The translations under genes were made by a program, and so were the position numbers. The notes under the pieces are model-generated. The model ran no database searches. It saw nothing but the letters and a program-made list of their open reading frames with translations, and was not told the origin of the DNA. A DNA stretch of 64,000 nt from Rhododendron vialii (taxonomy: Eukaryota > Streptophyta > Magnoliopsida > Ericales > Ericaceae), in assembly GCF_030253575.1 (NCBI RefSeq), contig NC_080561.1, positions 7,949,001 to 8,013,000 on the forward strand, read 5' to 3'. This document shows positions 1 through 13,843 of the stretch, piece by piece. Every line of letters begins with the position of its first letter. Positions within the stretch are counted from its first letter, which is position 1.

Positions 1-274
1 CCTATCAACTTTCAAAGAGGGGACAAGGTATAGGCTATATAACACTGGGATGAGATCAAAGGGTCACTTTTTTGTGTTGCATGCCTGAAAGTTAATAGGA
101 ACTCCTCAACACCTCATAGCTTATTGACCTAAAATAAACAGTTTTTCTTCCCGTCTTCCAGGATTGTGAGAGCGAAATAGACTCAATAGACAAGCAACAA
201 CCGTATAGTATATTACCATGTTATGTGGTGCCCTATATCATTAGCAAATGACAGAAAATGGTAACTCAATGCAC

Positions 275-3239
275 CTGATTCCTATGCTCTGAACTAAACC
301 CATGGAAACCAGATCTTCCATGGCATGCCAGGTAGATTCCAAGGATATCGTCGTGTCTATGTCCAGCACACCATCATCACCCAAAGCACTATCAGTTGTA
401 CCAACTCCTGCAAGTGTCAGAAATATGTCACAAAAGATTATCGAAATTAAAATTAATAGAAAAATCTTAACCCATCGTGTTAAGAATCCGCAAAAAATTT
501 ATATCAGTGAGCAGTTCTGGGACTCGTACCCATTAGTGAATCTTTGTCACATGCTATACCACATGGCGGTTAAGGTGCAAATAATACCATATAATCTAGA
601 ATTCTAAATGCACTTTTCACAATTTCTACGCACTTCCACCTTCTTATATGTACTTTCACCGCTTGAAACACATTTTTCGAACCTTACCCACCTCCCAATG
701 GGTTATGATTAGCATTCCCTAGTAGATATATCCATGTAGATTACAGAACATCTGAAAGTATATTAAGATGTATACATCCACATGGTTCAGCCACCCGCAA
801 TGTGCCAGTGCCACTGCCTCATAATGACACTAGTTTAGGTTCAGAAATCATTTGCACAGTACTTGAATGGGTATTCAAGTCTACCTATCTTCCACTACAA
901 AGTATCCATCCTAAGATCTCAATCCAAATTACACTCTGCACCACTTCATATGAGTTACAATGTTAACATTTGTAAGTTCTTCACTCTGTAATTTCATCAA
1001 AGAAACCCAGTTATACAGTCAAAATAAGTTTTGAGTTATTCAGCCCTTTGATCTTGCGTCCTGACATAACAGCATGGAAACAAGATATATTAAGGTGAAA
1101 CGGAAGGTGGAAAGCACCAGTATGCCTCGTGGCTATGGGGAAGTGAACAAGGTATAAATCCAGATAATCAAGCTGAAGCTTCTTCAAACTGTCTTTACAG
1201 GCTTCTAAAACATGTCCATGATCTGAATTCCAAAGCTGCAGTCAGGACAAAATACAATAAGATAAATGTCACTACCAGGACAATGAGTGATTAATGACAG
1301 AGCAAAACAAAAAAGAGTAGGGTAAATTTGTATGACTAGCCTTGGTAGTAATGAAAAGATCCTCTCTCTTAACAAGCCCTGTCTGAAATGCTTCAGCGAG
1401 TGCCTCACCAACTTCTGCTTCATTCTTGTAATCAGCTGAAAGCACAAATTTATCGGCCATCATCTACCAGAAAATAGCTCAAAAAGATTTTGTGGAAATA
1501 CACTGGAAACAATGGCAAAGTAAACTTAATGGTTAAATTCTCATACATCTACTGGTCTTATATTTGCTTTGTAAACCAGCCCCAAGAGGAACATCAATGT
1601 TTCAAACTTCCAAAATCCCTTGAACATTATACGAGGTATGGAATGCAGATAATGATATCATGCATCTGTTGTATATGAGGGCTGATTTTCTGGCATAGGA
1701 GGGAACTGGTAAGTACAATTTTAAAGAGAGTGCTATGCCATTTCAATGAGGACATAGTTCAGATTCCACAAGAGGAGCAAGAGATTCCTCGTACTTCGTA
1801 CAAAACTATGTCGTTATTTCTTACCCTCAACATATGGTAGTCGTGCCATTGCATGTCAGTTGGAGAAGATTATAGCAGAAAACATGGCATCATTATGAAA
1901 TTCACAGGGAATTGAGGAGTTGAGGGAATCGGCTTTCCCACAAAAAGGTAAGGGTGGTTCTTTCCACCTAATACTCAAAATCTATTGTACGCCGGAGCCT
2001 AGTGCATTAGGTGGAGCCTTGTACAACCGAAATGAATTCAGGGGGTCATTTCGTTTTTGGAGCTGGGATGAATAGGTTCACAGGCTGAGAGAATCAAGGA
2101 TACCCAGAATTCATGGAGTCATTTCGTTTTTAGAGCTGGGATGAATAGGTTCACAGGCTGAGAGAATTAAGGATACCCAGAATTCATGGAGTCATTTCGT
2201 TTTTAGAGCTGGGATGAATAGGTTCAAGGGATGAGAGAATTAAGGGTATCCACCAGAAAAACTAATCCAATCCATAAGGATGTACAGAAAAATACACCAT
2301 TCTTGTTACTTGACCAACCATCACGAGAAGCACATACAACGGGTACGCTAATCACTAAGATTGATGAAGTAACAATTAATGCAAAAACAACTAGTTGGAA
2401 AGCAATGGTCATTCTTTTACTTTCCTACATTTGGGGGCACTATCCTCACTTCCTTTATTTATCATGGCATTATGCAAAGCAACAGGTGCCCAAAACTATA
2501 AGATCAGAGTTCATGTTATGAACATAATCAAGGTTTATGGAACAGTATATATTGTTTTATAGTGCCAATGATATAACACATTAAAACTCATCGCTCATTT
2601 AAGCCACCTAAGTTTGGTTAATATATTCTAGAGGTTCCTCCACCTTTAGCCAGTGGATTTTAGGTAGGAACCCTCCAAGAAAGCTAACAAATGGAATGGA
2701 AGAATGAACCCTAAGTAACACTACAACAAACTAAGTGACAGTTTAAAGGGAAATGGCAAATTTGAAGCTCACTTCTCCTGCTAAATTCTCTTCATCAACT
2801 CTCACTTGAAATCCCACATTTTTTATTTCTTATTTTTGATAGGCCACGTTTAAAACTATGAAAATGGTACAATACTTCACCGTTGACCGATCAAAATACC
2901 TCACTCAAATTTCACGTTAAGATCTCAGCACAACTGCGTAATAAAGATATAGGAGTATCAAAGAACCAGTGACTGTTGACTAACAGCACACTTGATCCAT
3001 TTCCATCAAACCCAATTCACATGAGTGCGAAAATGTCTCTTGACAAACATTTTAAATTGTTAAATTCGTGATGACATGATTTGAGAGAGAGAGAGAGATT
3101 GTGTACCGGCACAGTCGAAGTGGCGGTAGCCCAGTTTGATGGCGCTGAATAGGAGGGTTTTGATGTCTTTTCCGTCCATACGCCATACGCCGAGGCCGAT
3201 AAGCGGCATCTTGAAGCCATTGTTGAGCGTTATCGCCAT
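275..3239 (-). CDS. NADPH-dependent aldo-keto reductase, sorbitol/mannose-6-phosphate reductase type (5' part of gene)
   Basis: Four exons are readable on the minus strand: 3108-3239 plus one base at 3107, 1341-1435, 1118-1235 and 275-407. The joined protein starts [17 protein letters not shown] and covers about the first half of a roughly 310-residue enzyme; later exons lie left of the window. The AKR tetrad is complete: Asp42, Tyr47, Lys76 and His107, in [18 protein letters not shown] and YLVHFP. The long match to plant aldose-6-phosphate reductases ([32 protein letters not shown]) supports that subfamily, which reduces hexose-6-phosphates to polyol phosphates in the cytosol. The start at 3239 is chosen by homology; an in-frame ATG at 3281 would add 14 unlike residues. 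Asp46 stands where I would expect His. Intron 2 (1236-1340) appears to be GC-AG. Substrate preference cannot be told from this half. Confidence 0.92.
2033..2255. repeat. 73-bp tandem repeat, about 3 copies
   Basis: A unit containing TCATTTCGTTTTTAGAGCTG recurs with starts at 2046, 2119 and 2192, an exact 73-bp period. The third copy diverges at its end. The array lies inside intron 1 of the aldo-keto reductase gene and has no coding potential that I can see. Confidence 0.9.
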
Positions 3240-4187
3240 TTCTGAGAGCACCCAGGAAAATTGATGTTCAAAAGAATGCACAGGGTCATCTACGGCTTCG
3301 CCCTTTATAGTGTGGATATGGAAAAGAGGGGCACATCAGGGTACCACACCTCAGCCAAATCTCTCTTACATATACCCATCTAAATATGAGAGGGGCGTGG
3401 CACAACTAATATGCCTCTAATATTTTTGTTATGGCCTGGGTTACTATTTGGTTGTGTCCCAAACTCTTTTCTACTACAAATGGTATGGACCACACAAATG
3501 TATAGTAGATAAAAGGCTTGAGGCACCATCTACCGGTGTCCAGGGGCATTGAATAATTTTATTGAATAATTTTTTTATAATCACGGGCAATTATTCCATA
3601 GGCTACCACCATGTGATGTCATAGCACCCTGTCACATAATCCCTGGGTGGATGGGGAGCGTAAAAGAATTTTTAAAAAATCTCCCGATAACTATAATTTA
3701 TGAGTGCGATAATTAAGAGCGGAAGCGAAGGTTATTTCAAAGAATTATGTGACTAAGCTAGAACCGTTATCTACCATATATTTTCGTGAGTTCATACATT
3801 TAGTATTGAGCACCACGAAAAATGTGTGGTGGATAAGGATACTTGGGCATTAAGTGACGGTGCTCATAACGACCAAATAATTTTTCACCCGCCACACCCT
3901 CCCGCGTATGCGTGGGCCTCACAATTATATATGTGGGCTCATGCATATATTAGAGAGGCGTGGTTAGAGGCACCTTAGGTCCCATCGGAATATTACCGTA
4001 TAATTTAAGTCACATAAATACACACGTGTGAGCGAAGACTATGTGTATAAGTGTTTTTTAAGAAAGATGTGAACTCCTAAGATTTGTGAAAAGCGAGAAT
4101 TATGATCAAGTGCAAAGAACACGAGCTGAAGAAAGATTATGTGACATTGCGTTGGGCTTTAGTTACATAATATGTGTGTTGAGACCG

Positions 4188-4257
4188 AACGTGAGTGTGA
4201 AAGTAACTCTTGAAAAACATTTTAAATTGTTAAATTCGCGATGACATGATTTGAGAG
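4188..4257 (-). repeat. Duplicate of the 5' end of aldo-keto reductase intron 1
   Basis: Bases 4188-4257 match 3018-3087 closely, sharing the run TTTTAAATTGTTAAATTC and the following GATGACATGATTTGAGAG. The original copy lies just inside intron 1, about 20 bases beyond the exon 1 splice donor. The second copy lies about 950 bases upstream of the start codon and is not followed by exon 1 sequence, so it is a partial duplication without its exon. Confidence 0.8.
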
Positions 4258-4312
4258 CAGAACCGTAGGGTAGGAATTGAGTGGACAACATGATTTGGAA
4301 ATTATGAGGAAA

Positions 4313-4456
4313 TGTCTGATACACATGAATCCGATAAGGTAGATGTAGGGTTCGTAGATGGTGCCTCACACATATGTATCTCAATATGTGTCTGATGTAC
4401 ATGAGTCCCATAAAGTAAATGTAAGGTTCTCGTAGATGCTGCCTCACACATATATG
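4313..4456. repeat. Imperfect 72-bp tandem duplication
   Basis: Two adjacent units of about 72 bases share GTCTGATRYACATGARTCC near their start and GTAGATGSTGCCTCACACAT near their end. They lie upstream of the aldo-keto reductase. Confidence 0.75.
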
Positions 4457-5623
4457 TGTCTCAATCTGTGCGCTTCTGTTCCTAATATTTTTGTTGGAAA
4501 TTTTGACCCATCTATCTATACTAATCTGATAGTATTAATTAAGAATATCTTATCCGTACATATTAATTAAAAATATCTTTCTGCTCTGGACAGTTTCCTA
4601 TCTATGCTAATTAAAAGGAGTTCTGGTTTTGGACAACTTTTAATACATGTGATAGAATTTTACTCTTTTTTTTTTTCCCTGCTTTTACTACTTGGTGAAT
4701 TTTAAGGATATACATTGAACTTTGATTTTAAAAGACGTTTTGTGCTAATTTCAAACTTAAAATAAACAAATAAGACAATATCCAAGTAATACTCCATTAG
4801 ATTTTGTTTTTTTGATCTTAACCAAATAATTTAAGATGACCATCTAATTATACTTATCCTTCTCCCTCTCTTCTCTATCCTCTCTTTGAGACGTTCAAAT
4901 GACCCTAGGCTTGCATCGCTTGCCTCACACTTAGTTTTTTCTTTTGGATATGTTTAACGCAACAACTCAAGACAACATTTAATCTGGGCGGAATACAACC
5001 CGGTTAAAATAAAGTTTTCCTACATAGACAGCTGAATGCAAGCCAATGAGCATCTTTGCTCTTCTCCCGACAACACCACACACACATCCATCGTCTTGAA
5101 TCCGCCCAAACCTTGACATCCTCCACCATAGCACTGATCTCCCAAGAAAGAAAGACGGGAAATATCCCCCATCAATCAACACCATGGGGCAATGCAGGTT
5201 TTTTTTCCTATACTTACAGATGAGCAATTCCCAGCAATTCGAAGACTAAGGCTCACAAAAAACCAGAAGAAGCAGAAAAAGAATAAATGGCACTAACCAT
5301 TGGTATACCAAAGCCACCATCTTGAAAATAGTACTGTGAATCTGGACCATTTATTTTCTTTCTTGGACACTTTCATGGACCGAGTTTTATGTATCCTAAC
5401 ATCCTAGGGAGGTATATATTTCGTGTGTGTAGAGCTCAATTTCATCTCAGTATGATTGCACTGGAATATCAATTCATTGCAATTCATTGCCCCAAAAAAG
5501 AAGGAAAATGCTTTGGACATAGGTGTTAAGATACACATCCTGACACATCTTTGCAGCCGTTTGATGAGCATGGAACATCTTTGTCAGTAGCACTACTCAG
5601 AAAAAATATAGTAGAATTTATGT

Positions 5624-8600
5624 TCAGTTTGATCGCGTCATGCTTGGACTTCCTTGTGAAAGAATGGCTTTCAAAGCATCCTTCACATAGGGGTATCGAA
5701 ATTGGAAACCCAACTCCTTAGCTCTGGCAGGAAGCACCTTTTGTCCTTCCAAAACCTGCCGGAAGCCCTTTTGTCAAGTTCCAGCAAAATGAAAGTAACG
5801 GTGGGAGGAAAGCAAAAACAAACCACAACAGAAAAGATTCCTTACCACTGAAGCACCTTCTCCAAGCACCGCTTTGAGTGCTAAGTCAGGTACAGGCAGC
5901 CAAGAAGGCCGACCCATAACAGACCCCAGTTGGGCACACATTTCCCCAAATCGAACGGGATTAGGTGCAGTTCCGTTTATAACACCTGACATCAGGATCA
6001 CTTTTAGATTCAGTACAAATTACAGAAGAGCCTAAAACAGTATTAATAATATGATGCCTAGTAAGTGTCAGATAGATCATTTGTTCAGCTAAGTGAAATC
6101 ACCAAAGCAGGGCCATTTCAAGGAAAAAACATTTCAAAGCCAACCAAAAAAGACTAAACACGTGAATGCAGATGTATGATGATCGATGATCGCATCTTTG
6201 AATGCATATTTGGGCCTGTTTGACATGGATTGGATTACAAAACCTGTGAGGCCCCACACTACAAGCACTTGGATGCAACAACTAGTGTAGGGATTGCACG
6301 TCTGTTGGGCATGCAATCTCTCAGAAATTGAACACATCAGATATTGGGGATGTGTGGTATTGGGATTTTCTCATTCCAAGTAATTCACTCTTGGTCCAGT
6401 CAAACAAATAAGCGCTACGAGAATCAATGGTTCCAGCTGCGGTGACAACTGAGGAATAAAAAAGCATCCTCAACAAATCTCCCACTTCTGGAAGTCTGAA
6501 CCGCCAACAAAGATGGTGGATAAAATATTGCTGGTTTCGCACAAGGCCCACGCTAGCTTTTTAGGATAACAAAAACACGAAATCAAACAAGATTGCCTAC
6601 CGATCAAAAAAAAAACAAGATTGCCTGGGTCAATACTTGTATGGGAAATTACAATAATGTTTTTCTTAATAGTTACTTAGTCCTGTGCTTTGCTCACTTG
6701 ATATCACAAAGGAAGTGGTCAAGTGGGTATTGGGTGATGATTAAAGGACACATAAAACCAGCAGTTCACTTCCACTCTAGCATTTTCACTTTTCAGCTAG
6801 TTGCCCTTAGCCCCTTACTCTCTCAAAGAGTCCGTTGAAAAATTGGTCAATAAAGAAAAGTTACCTTTATAAGATGGATTAGATAAAGCTTCGTATATGA
6901 GATTCACTATGTCGTCCAAATGAATCCATGAAAACCTACACAACCAAGAGAAGAATCTCTATGACGATAATTAAATCAATCTCAATGAATGTCACAAAAC
7001 ATCTAACAGATAGTTAAGAATCATAAGACAAGCAAATTTGACATTTTTTACTATTTGGTCAACATTTTTAAATTTTACTGTTCTGCCCTTGATGATGAAT
7101 TCGAAGCCACTTTTGCTTTGGAAATGATGTTAAACGATTGTTCAGTAGCTTGGTACAAGTTTATGGAACAATTCCTAGGGATGACAAAACTTTATGCAAT
7201 ACCATTGTCTTCCAGAACCCAAAGGTCCGCCAGCAAACATCATGAACAGAGGGATCATTTTGGCTGCACAGTCTCAAGAAAGAACATTGTTTAGTAAAAT
7301 GCAAAAGAGCATAGAGTGATTTTTAAGTTCAAAGTACCAGATATTTTGAAGGGCATATCTTTGCTAATTCCGAGCAGATGCAACCAAATAATTGTAGCAG
7401 AAATTTTAAGGATTATAAATTAGATGATAAATTAAGAGGATTGCTACTTGAATAGTTTTATGGTTTCCTTCCCATCGTTCAGAGGAGACACATAAGCCTG
7501 AATAAATTTTCCCACAGGGATTCCGAGGTTGATAATGTCAATTTTATCAAAATAACATCCATACAAGTAAAAAGAATCGGAAGCTAAAATCATACCTAGA
7601 GCACCACCATCTTTACCAAGGACCACGCCAATGCGAATAAGTGCTACTCTAACATCCTTGTTAACTCTGAGAGCTGTTGCTTCCCATTCTCGACAAACCT
7701 GGTAAGGGTATTGCGTTGGTAGGATGAAGGGTTAGTCATTTTTCATGTTTAGAAATAGATTAAAACTGCAAGTCTGAGATAAACCATTTCTTACCTCAGC
7801 CAAGTAATCATTTCCCGATGGACTTTGCTCATTAAATACTTGGGTTTCGCTAGTGCCTGAATATTTGCGGAAGGTAAAAGGAACATTAACCACACTAGTG
7901 AATGCTATTAGAGATTCAATGAGTTCTACAAGGGGTGTTATGCCTTCAGCTCTTAATAAGGCTTTAGGTGTTGGATCGAGTTTGCCTGGCCCTAGTATTT
8001 TTTTCTTAGCTCTTTTTGCTTGTTTTGCTCTGGTGCTATGCTCTGGTGTTGGGGTTTTCCTTGTGTATTCAAGTGTTGTATGGTGTTATGTCTTGCTCAA
8101 AGATGATCAGCGGATAATACTGAACTTTTTAATAACTCCAAAGAAGGAGAAAATGGTACTAACAAACTTGTTTGAAAGACAGCCATGAATAAATGAGAAA
8201 GAAATCATATTTGCAGAGACGTACCATAATAACCTACTGCTGTTGCACTAACCAAAACTGTAGGCCGGACTTCATCTTGTGAGTCATTTATCAATTCTAC
8301 AACCTTCATGACAAATAAGTAACAAAATTTTCAAACCAGAATGGAGAATATAAACAATCATTGAGTGAGGCTATAATGACCCTTCCAAAAGTAGAAAAGA
8401 ACATACTCTCTCCGTTCCAAATTGCTCGCCCCTTGCACTATTTTGGGATGTGTCAAATTGTTAGTCCTCTTTGAAAAGTCAAAACAAAATGTATTCAATC
8501 TTCCAAAATAGTCCCTTTTTCCATAACAATGGTTTCATTCAAAAGTTGAAATATAAGGGCATTGTTGGAAATCAATGTATCTTTTTAAGTGTGAATGCAT

Positions 8601-11600
8601 TTATTGCATGTCTCATAAAAAGTTGGATTCCCTAAAAGGGACCAGCAATTTAGAACGGAGGGAGTAGGTTTGATTTTTTTGTAGTGTAGAGAATGGCAAA
8701 GGAAAAAGTTGAATTCCCTAAAAGGGACCAGCAATTTGGAACGGAGGGAGTACGTAAGATTTTTTTGCAGTGTAGAGAATGGCAAAGAAAATATGGATGG
8801 TGACCTTTGAGGTTACTCTTATCCTGCTAGTCTTGATCTCTTTCTTGATCTGCAGTATGTAGGACATCAATAAGCATTTCTGATTTATGGGCGCAAGTAG
8901 TCAACTGACTTGAGGCATTACAATCCTACTTCTGTAAGTAATTAGAAGCAAACTATGTATAAAAGCTTCGATAGCTACTTCTTGGAAGTAGCATAGAAAG
9001 CACAATCCAGGTAGTCAAATAAGTTTGAACTGCTAACCTCGGGAGACCATCTTGTACTAATGGGCATTCCAGCCAAATTTACAACTGCATTCGAACCTTG
9101 AATACATTCCTTCCACTTTGGCTCCTCTGCGATCACAATCCCTGGGAATTCCCTGACTAAATTGCAAGGAAAAGGAAGAGAAGGAATGCTAAGAATCAAA
9201 AGTTAAATTCCAGCTCCAAGAACAAAGATAAAGCAAAGAGTTTATCTTCTAGAGTTGCAATGAAAAAGAAAGTTCTGTAGCTTAAACAATAAAATACATA
9301 CGATACATTGATTGTGAGTTGGAACTTGAAAAATAGCTAATAGGGAATTCCAAATCAAGAAAAAAGAACCAGAAAGAAGTGGTCCCGCTGGCGACGGATA
9401 TGATAATCATTTGGTAAATGGCTGAAACCAGGTAGATTTGCCCCTTAATAGAAGAAAGAGGGTGGTATACTAGGATATCCACTATATTGCTAATTTCATA
9501 AACACTATCCATTCGTGCAGACAAATAAATGTTGGTATTACCTTCTTACCCGGAAAAATTAACTGAGCATTTGATCTTGATCGCGTCAAGACGCAAACTC
9601 TGTGATTATCTGCATTCCGAAGGTAATAAAATAGAGCACTTAGCCATCTGATCTGTTCACACTGCTCAGAAATTCAAGAATCAAGAACTAATGCATACAT
9701 GTACGTGTGCATGGAGAGGGATCAAGTTCACAATATGAATCCCGTAAAAACAATCACTTTCAAACTAAGTAAATTCATTCAAGGCAAACATCACATGCAG
9801 GAAATCTGGAATACAACATGACACATCGAAAGCTATCTGGTCATGAAACACCATATGCTAATAATGGAAAATATTAGAAGGGATAGATGTTTCAAGCTAC
9901 AGTTATTGATAATCATAAAATAACGTAAGAAGGGGGACAAAAGGTGAAATTCTGGCAACAAGAATTTCATCTTGCATTCCCCTCTCCCTAAGTGTAATTG
10001 TTTGGGAGGACCTTCCCTTTTAATTTTTCATCTTGCATTCGACAAACTGGCTTTTACATCCACCCTTTTGCCTGTGCGGTTGCAGGATTTTATCTCAGCG
10101 TAACAAAATGTATAAAAAAGTTTATGTATACAAACAATATATTAAACAAATATATTTATTTTGGTTGAAAACTTATCAGGCCTAGTTTATTTTGTTTTAT
10201 TAAGCTGTATGATCTACTTACTTACGAAGTTATGTGAATTTTCATTTACTCTGGACTTGTGAAAGATTCAATGCAAACAGCATTAAATTATATGCATAAA
10301 AAAATGAAATTCTATTGTATTTTTTGAATCTAAACCCTCTAAAAGCCCAGCGGAACTGCCCCTGCCCTGCAACAACGGGGGCTTCGTGCATTGGTTGCCC
10401 TTTTAGTTTACAAACTGGCTTTGGTAGCAAATTGACTTAGGGAGAGGGGAAGAAAATGCATGCGGATATCAAGCTTTGGAGACATATGCAAAGAGTGTCA
10501 ACATTCTTTGAGCTGGATTATCTCAAAGAAAGCTAGTCCGAGGATTAGACCTGTTGGATAGCTTAATATACACTATTGGGTCCATTTCCTAACAGCTTAA
10601 GCTTTTGAGACAATTGGCAACTAACTTAACTTAACATGGTGTCAAAGCACAAGTTGCAAGAAGTCTTGAGTTCAAGACTTTCTGTTTGTATTTGATTTCC
10701 ATTTGCATTATGTTTCTTCTCTTTGCATTATTTGCAGTATGTATGGATGTTTGCATCTCCATGTGCGAGATAGGGTTGGATTGAGGGAGGGTGTTGAGAA
10801 CTTGATATATATTGTTAGGTCCATTTCCTAACAACTTAGGCTTTTGGGACAATCGGTAACTTAAAAGGACCTTGATGGGTATTGGGTAAGACTTCAAAGA
10901 GGGATGATTTTCCATTGGCAAGGACCAGTACTATGAGAGCCACTAATAATTGGCTTTTTTGGTGCGGAATGCCAAGCCATGAGAAGATTTTGGCTATTAA
11001 TATTTAATAATGTGGTCCGGACGAGGCAAGTCGTTATCAACTATTGTTGCTTTGCAAGCAACATAGGGAGTTCATATCTCATGTTCTCACTTATTGTATT
11101 GTGGTTTGTGATAATGTGTGGAATGCCTTGCGTGTTCCCCAATCAAAGCCTGGTTGCAGAGTAGGGTGATAAAGCATAGGAAGAAGGCTTGGCTTTTAGC
11201 CTGTTGTGTGTGATGTGGAAATACTGGAATTCCTGGGGTGAAAGAAGTAGGACACTGGACGTATCTACAACTTAAGGAGCTGATGAGTAGATTAGTAGAA
11301 TGAATAACACTATTTCAGGCATCCATGTAGGAGGACATTCCGGGGCTGCTCCCTTATCTTGATCAAGTTCTGAATCTGGCAGATGCTCTTGAAACATAAG
11401 AAGCATATAAAGTTTACAAACGCACTTTTGCATCCTGTACAGGCCGTTAGTTTTTTTAACTTTCTATTTTAGGGGTAGATTTAGGTGATTAGGTCCTAAT
11501 CTGACTTAACATGGGGAGCTGATAGCGTTCCCTTTAAAGTTAGTCCTTAGTAGCACGAAGCGGGAGCGGGAGTGGGGGAGCAGAAGCACCTAGAAGCTCC

Positions 11601-13778
11601 TAAGGTTGGGAGTGCCTAAGGAGCGTATATAGATTACAAATAAATACATATATAGAATATCTTTAAACAGTTAACCATTGCAGGAAAAGTAATACTTATT
11701 GAGATTTTTCCCAATCTTAAAGGGTAATTAATGGAAGTTAGATATTTCCAATTTGCCAAACTTCTTGATTGATATGATTTTCATATTTTTATTTCCAAAA
11801 TGGCATTATTTCCTTAAAAGTAAGAGAATAACTGTCTTAACAGCTGATAAGCTCCCATCTTAGTTAGGAGCGAGCTCCCGTCAAGCTCTCATCTTGGGAG
11901 CGCTGATTCGAGCTCCTGTCTTGGGAGCGCACCCATTTTATAAGGATCCTGCTATTAAAAGTTAGTCTAAGGAACTTACTAACAAGAAAAAGATCCGACA
12001 GAATCCACCAAATTAACGTATTGTGCTTGCTTGTGCCTCAACCATACAATTGTAGCAATGAATAATTCATTAGAGTTACAACTAGATGGGATGAGCGCAA
12101 CCTGCCTGTAGCCTCTGTACTAATCTTCTACCTATAAAACCTGTAGCTCCTGTTATGGAAACAGTCATCTGATTTTCCTGCAAAAAAAATTAAATTTCCA
12201 AGGAACCAAATCTATCTGATTCAAGTCCATAAAAAAGGTGAACACCAATACTATTTCTGGGCCACAAAATGCTTAAGGTTGAACATGTGCATCTTGCAAA
12301 TGCTTTAACTTCGTTTAACTAGCCCAACAGATGGATCACTCCACTGATGAACCATATCTCAGTAAAGATGCCCAACAGATACGCTGCACATCCTCACCAA
12401 CCATGAAAGGGAGAAAACAAGATACTAGCATAACTTTGCAGTTGAGGAGGCAAACATTGTGTACATCAACGGCATGTTTGCAAGTTCAGCCGTTCCTTCA
12501 ATTTATACGATGAGATTTGAAGAACAATGTATAAAGAAATGCAGACTGAAACAACTTTAGCAAAAAGAGGGAATGGCCTGAGATGATTGTGGGACATGGA
12601 ATGACAGAGGTTGTCTTAGAGTTTGATTCTGAAGCTGCTATCAATATGTTAAACAAAGGCTCATGACCAAATTCACCCTGCAGCAACATGGTGGAAGAAA
12701 GCTGAAGTTCAATTGCCCAAACGCTTAGAGCGGGGAATCGTGCCCGCCTTGCCAAGCTTGGAGCTGATCAAGAAGATGCACCGTGGTTTCTTTTCAGGTG
12801 ATCCCACGAGTTTCTTTTCTGTTTTTTCTCTTCAATTCTGTCGCACCAAGGTATTATCTGCTTGCCTTAGGTCACACCATTTTTTCCAACCTCTGAGATG
12901 ATGTTATTCATAGTTTTGCCACATGAAATTTGACATGTATATGCAAAATGTTTATCAATCTACCATGTCATGTGAAGCGAATCAAATGCACATGACCAGA
13001 ACTTCGATCATGCATTTATGAAGGACCAAAAAAATTGAGAAAGTAAGAATTAGATGACCTATTACATGCCGTACAAGTATCGACATCTTCAAAAAGTTAG
13101 CCATAGTTCCTGGCTTCTCAGTTCTCGCTCGCTTTAGAGAATTCAATGTCTTGAAGGTAGAATTTAACCAAGTTTCAACCACGATCCAAATGACATAATT
13201 CTAGCTAATAGTAAATATTACTTTACATAGTTCAGCTCTTCCATCAAGATATATGCCCCATTTTTTAGTTTTTTACTTTTTTTTTTGCTCGGCGGAAGTC
13301 AACATTGTTATAGTTAGTGAGGTTTGATGCCCTGTCAAACACATGGGAGTACATTGTGTCTACCAGTTGGCTACCACTCCAGTTGCGAATCTCTGCATAC
13401 ACAACTCTGGACGCAATAGTGTCCAGAGTTGCGTACATAACATTCCTCAAATTATATGCCCCGCTTAGTTCGGGTTCAGTCCACATACTGCTCTTTTAAT
13501 ACATATTGAACACGCACATCGTCGACATCAAAACAGATACGGACTATACGGCTAGCGTAGTCACAATTGGAAAACCAGTTAACGGAATTATCAGAAAGCA
13601 TTACCTTCTGGGATTGAGCATAGACAGCGTCGGTGCTTACACACAAAATCCTGAATCTCTTAACCTCGTAAACCTATACAACAAAGCCGACCCGTAAATA
13701 AATCCACACACCAAAACTATTAATGTTTCAAACAAGAACCGACAATGCAGATGCATGCCTATACCTGTATACATACAA

Positions 13779-13843
<65 letters not shown>

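Larger units (their letters stand above)
3240..5623. other. Intergenic region between the aldo-keto reductase start and the GC1 3' end
   Basis: This stretch should hold the reductase promoter and the GC1 3' region, since both genes are read to the left. It is AT-rich and has no supportable gene. It contains a copy of the start of reductase intron 1 (4188-4257), a 72-bp imperfect direct repeat (about 4313-4456), and short AGAATTATGTGACTAAG-like pieces near 3755 and 4130 that recur elsewhere in the window and look like SINE remnants. The minus-strand reading at 4979-5227 shows no recognisable domain. Confidence 0.6.
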
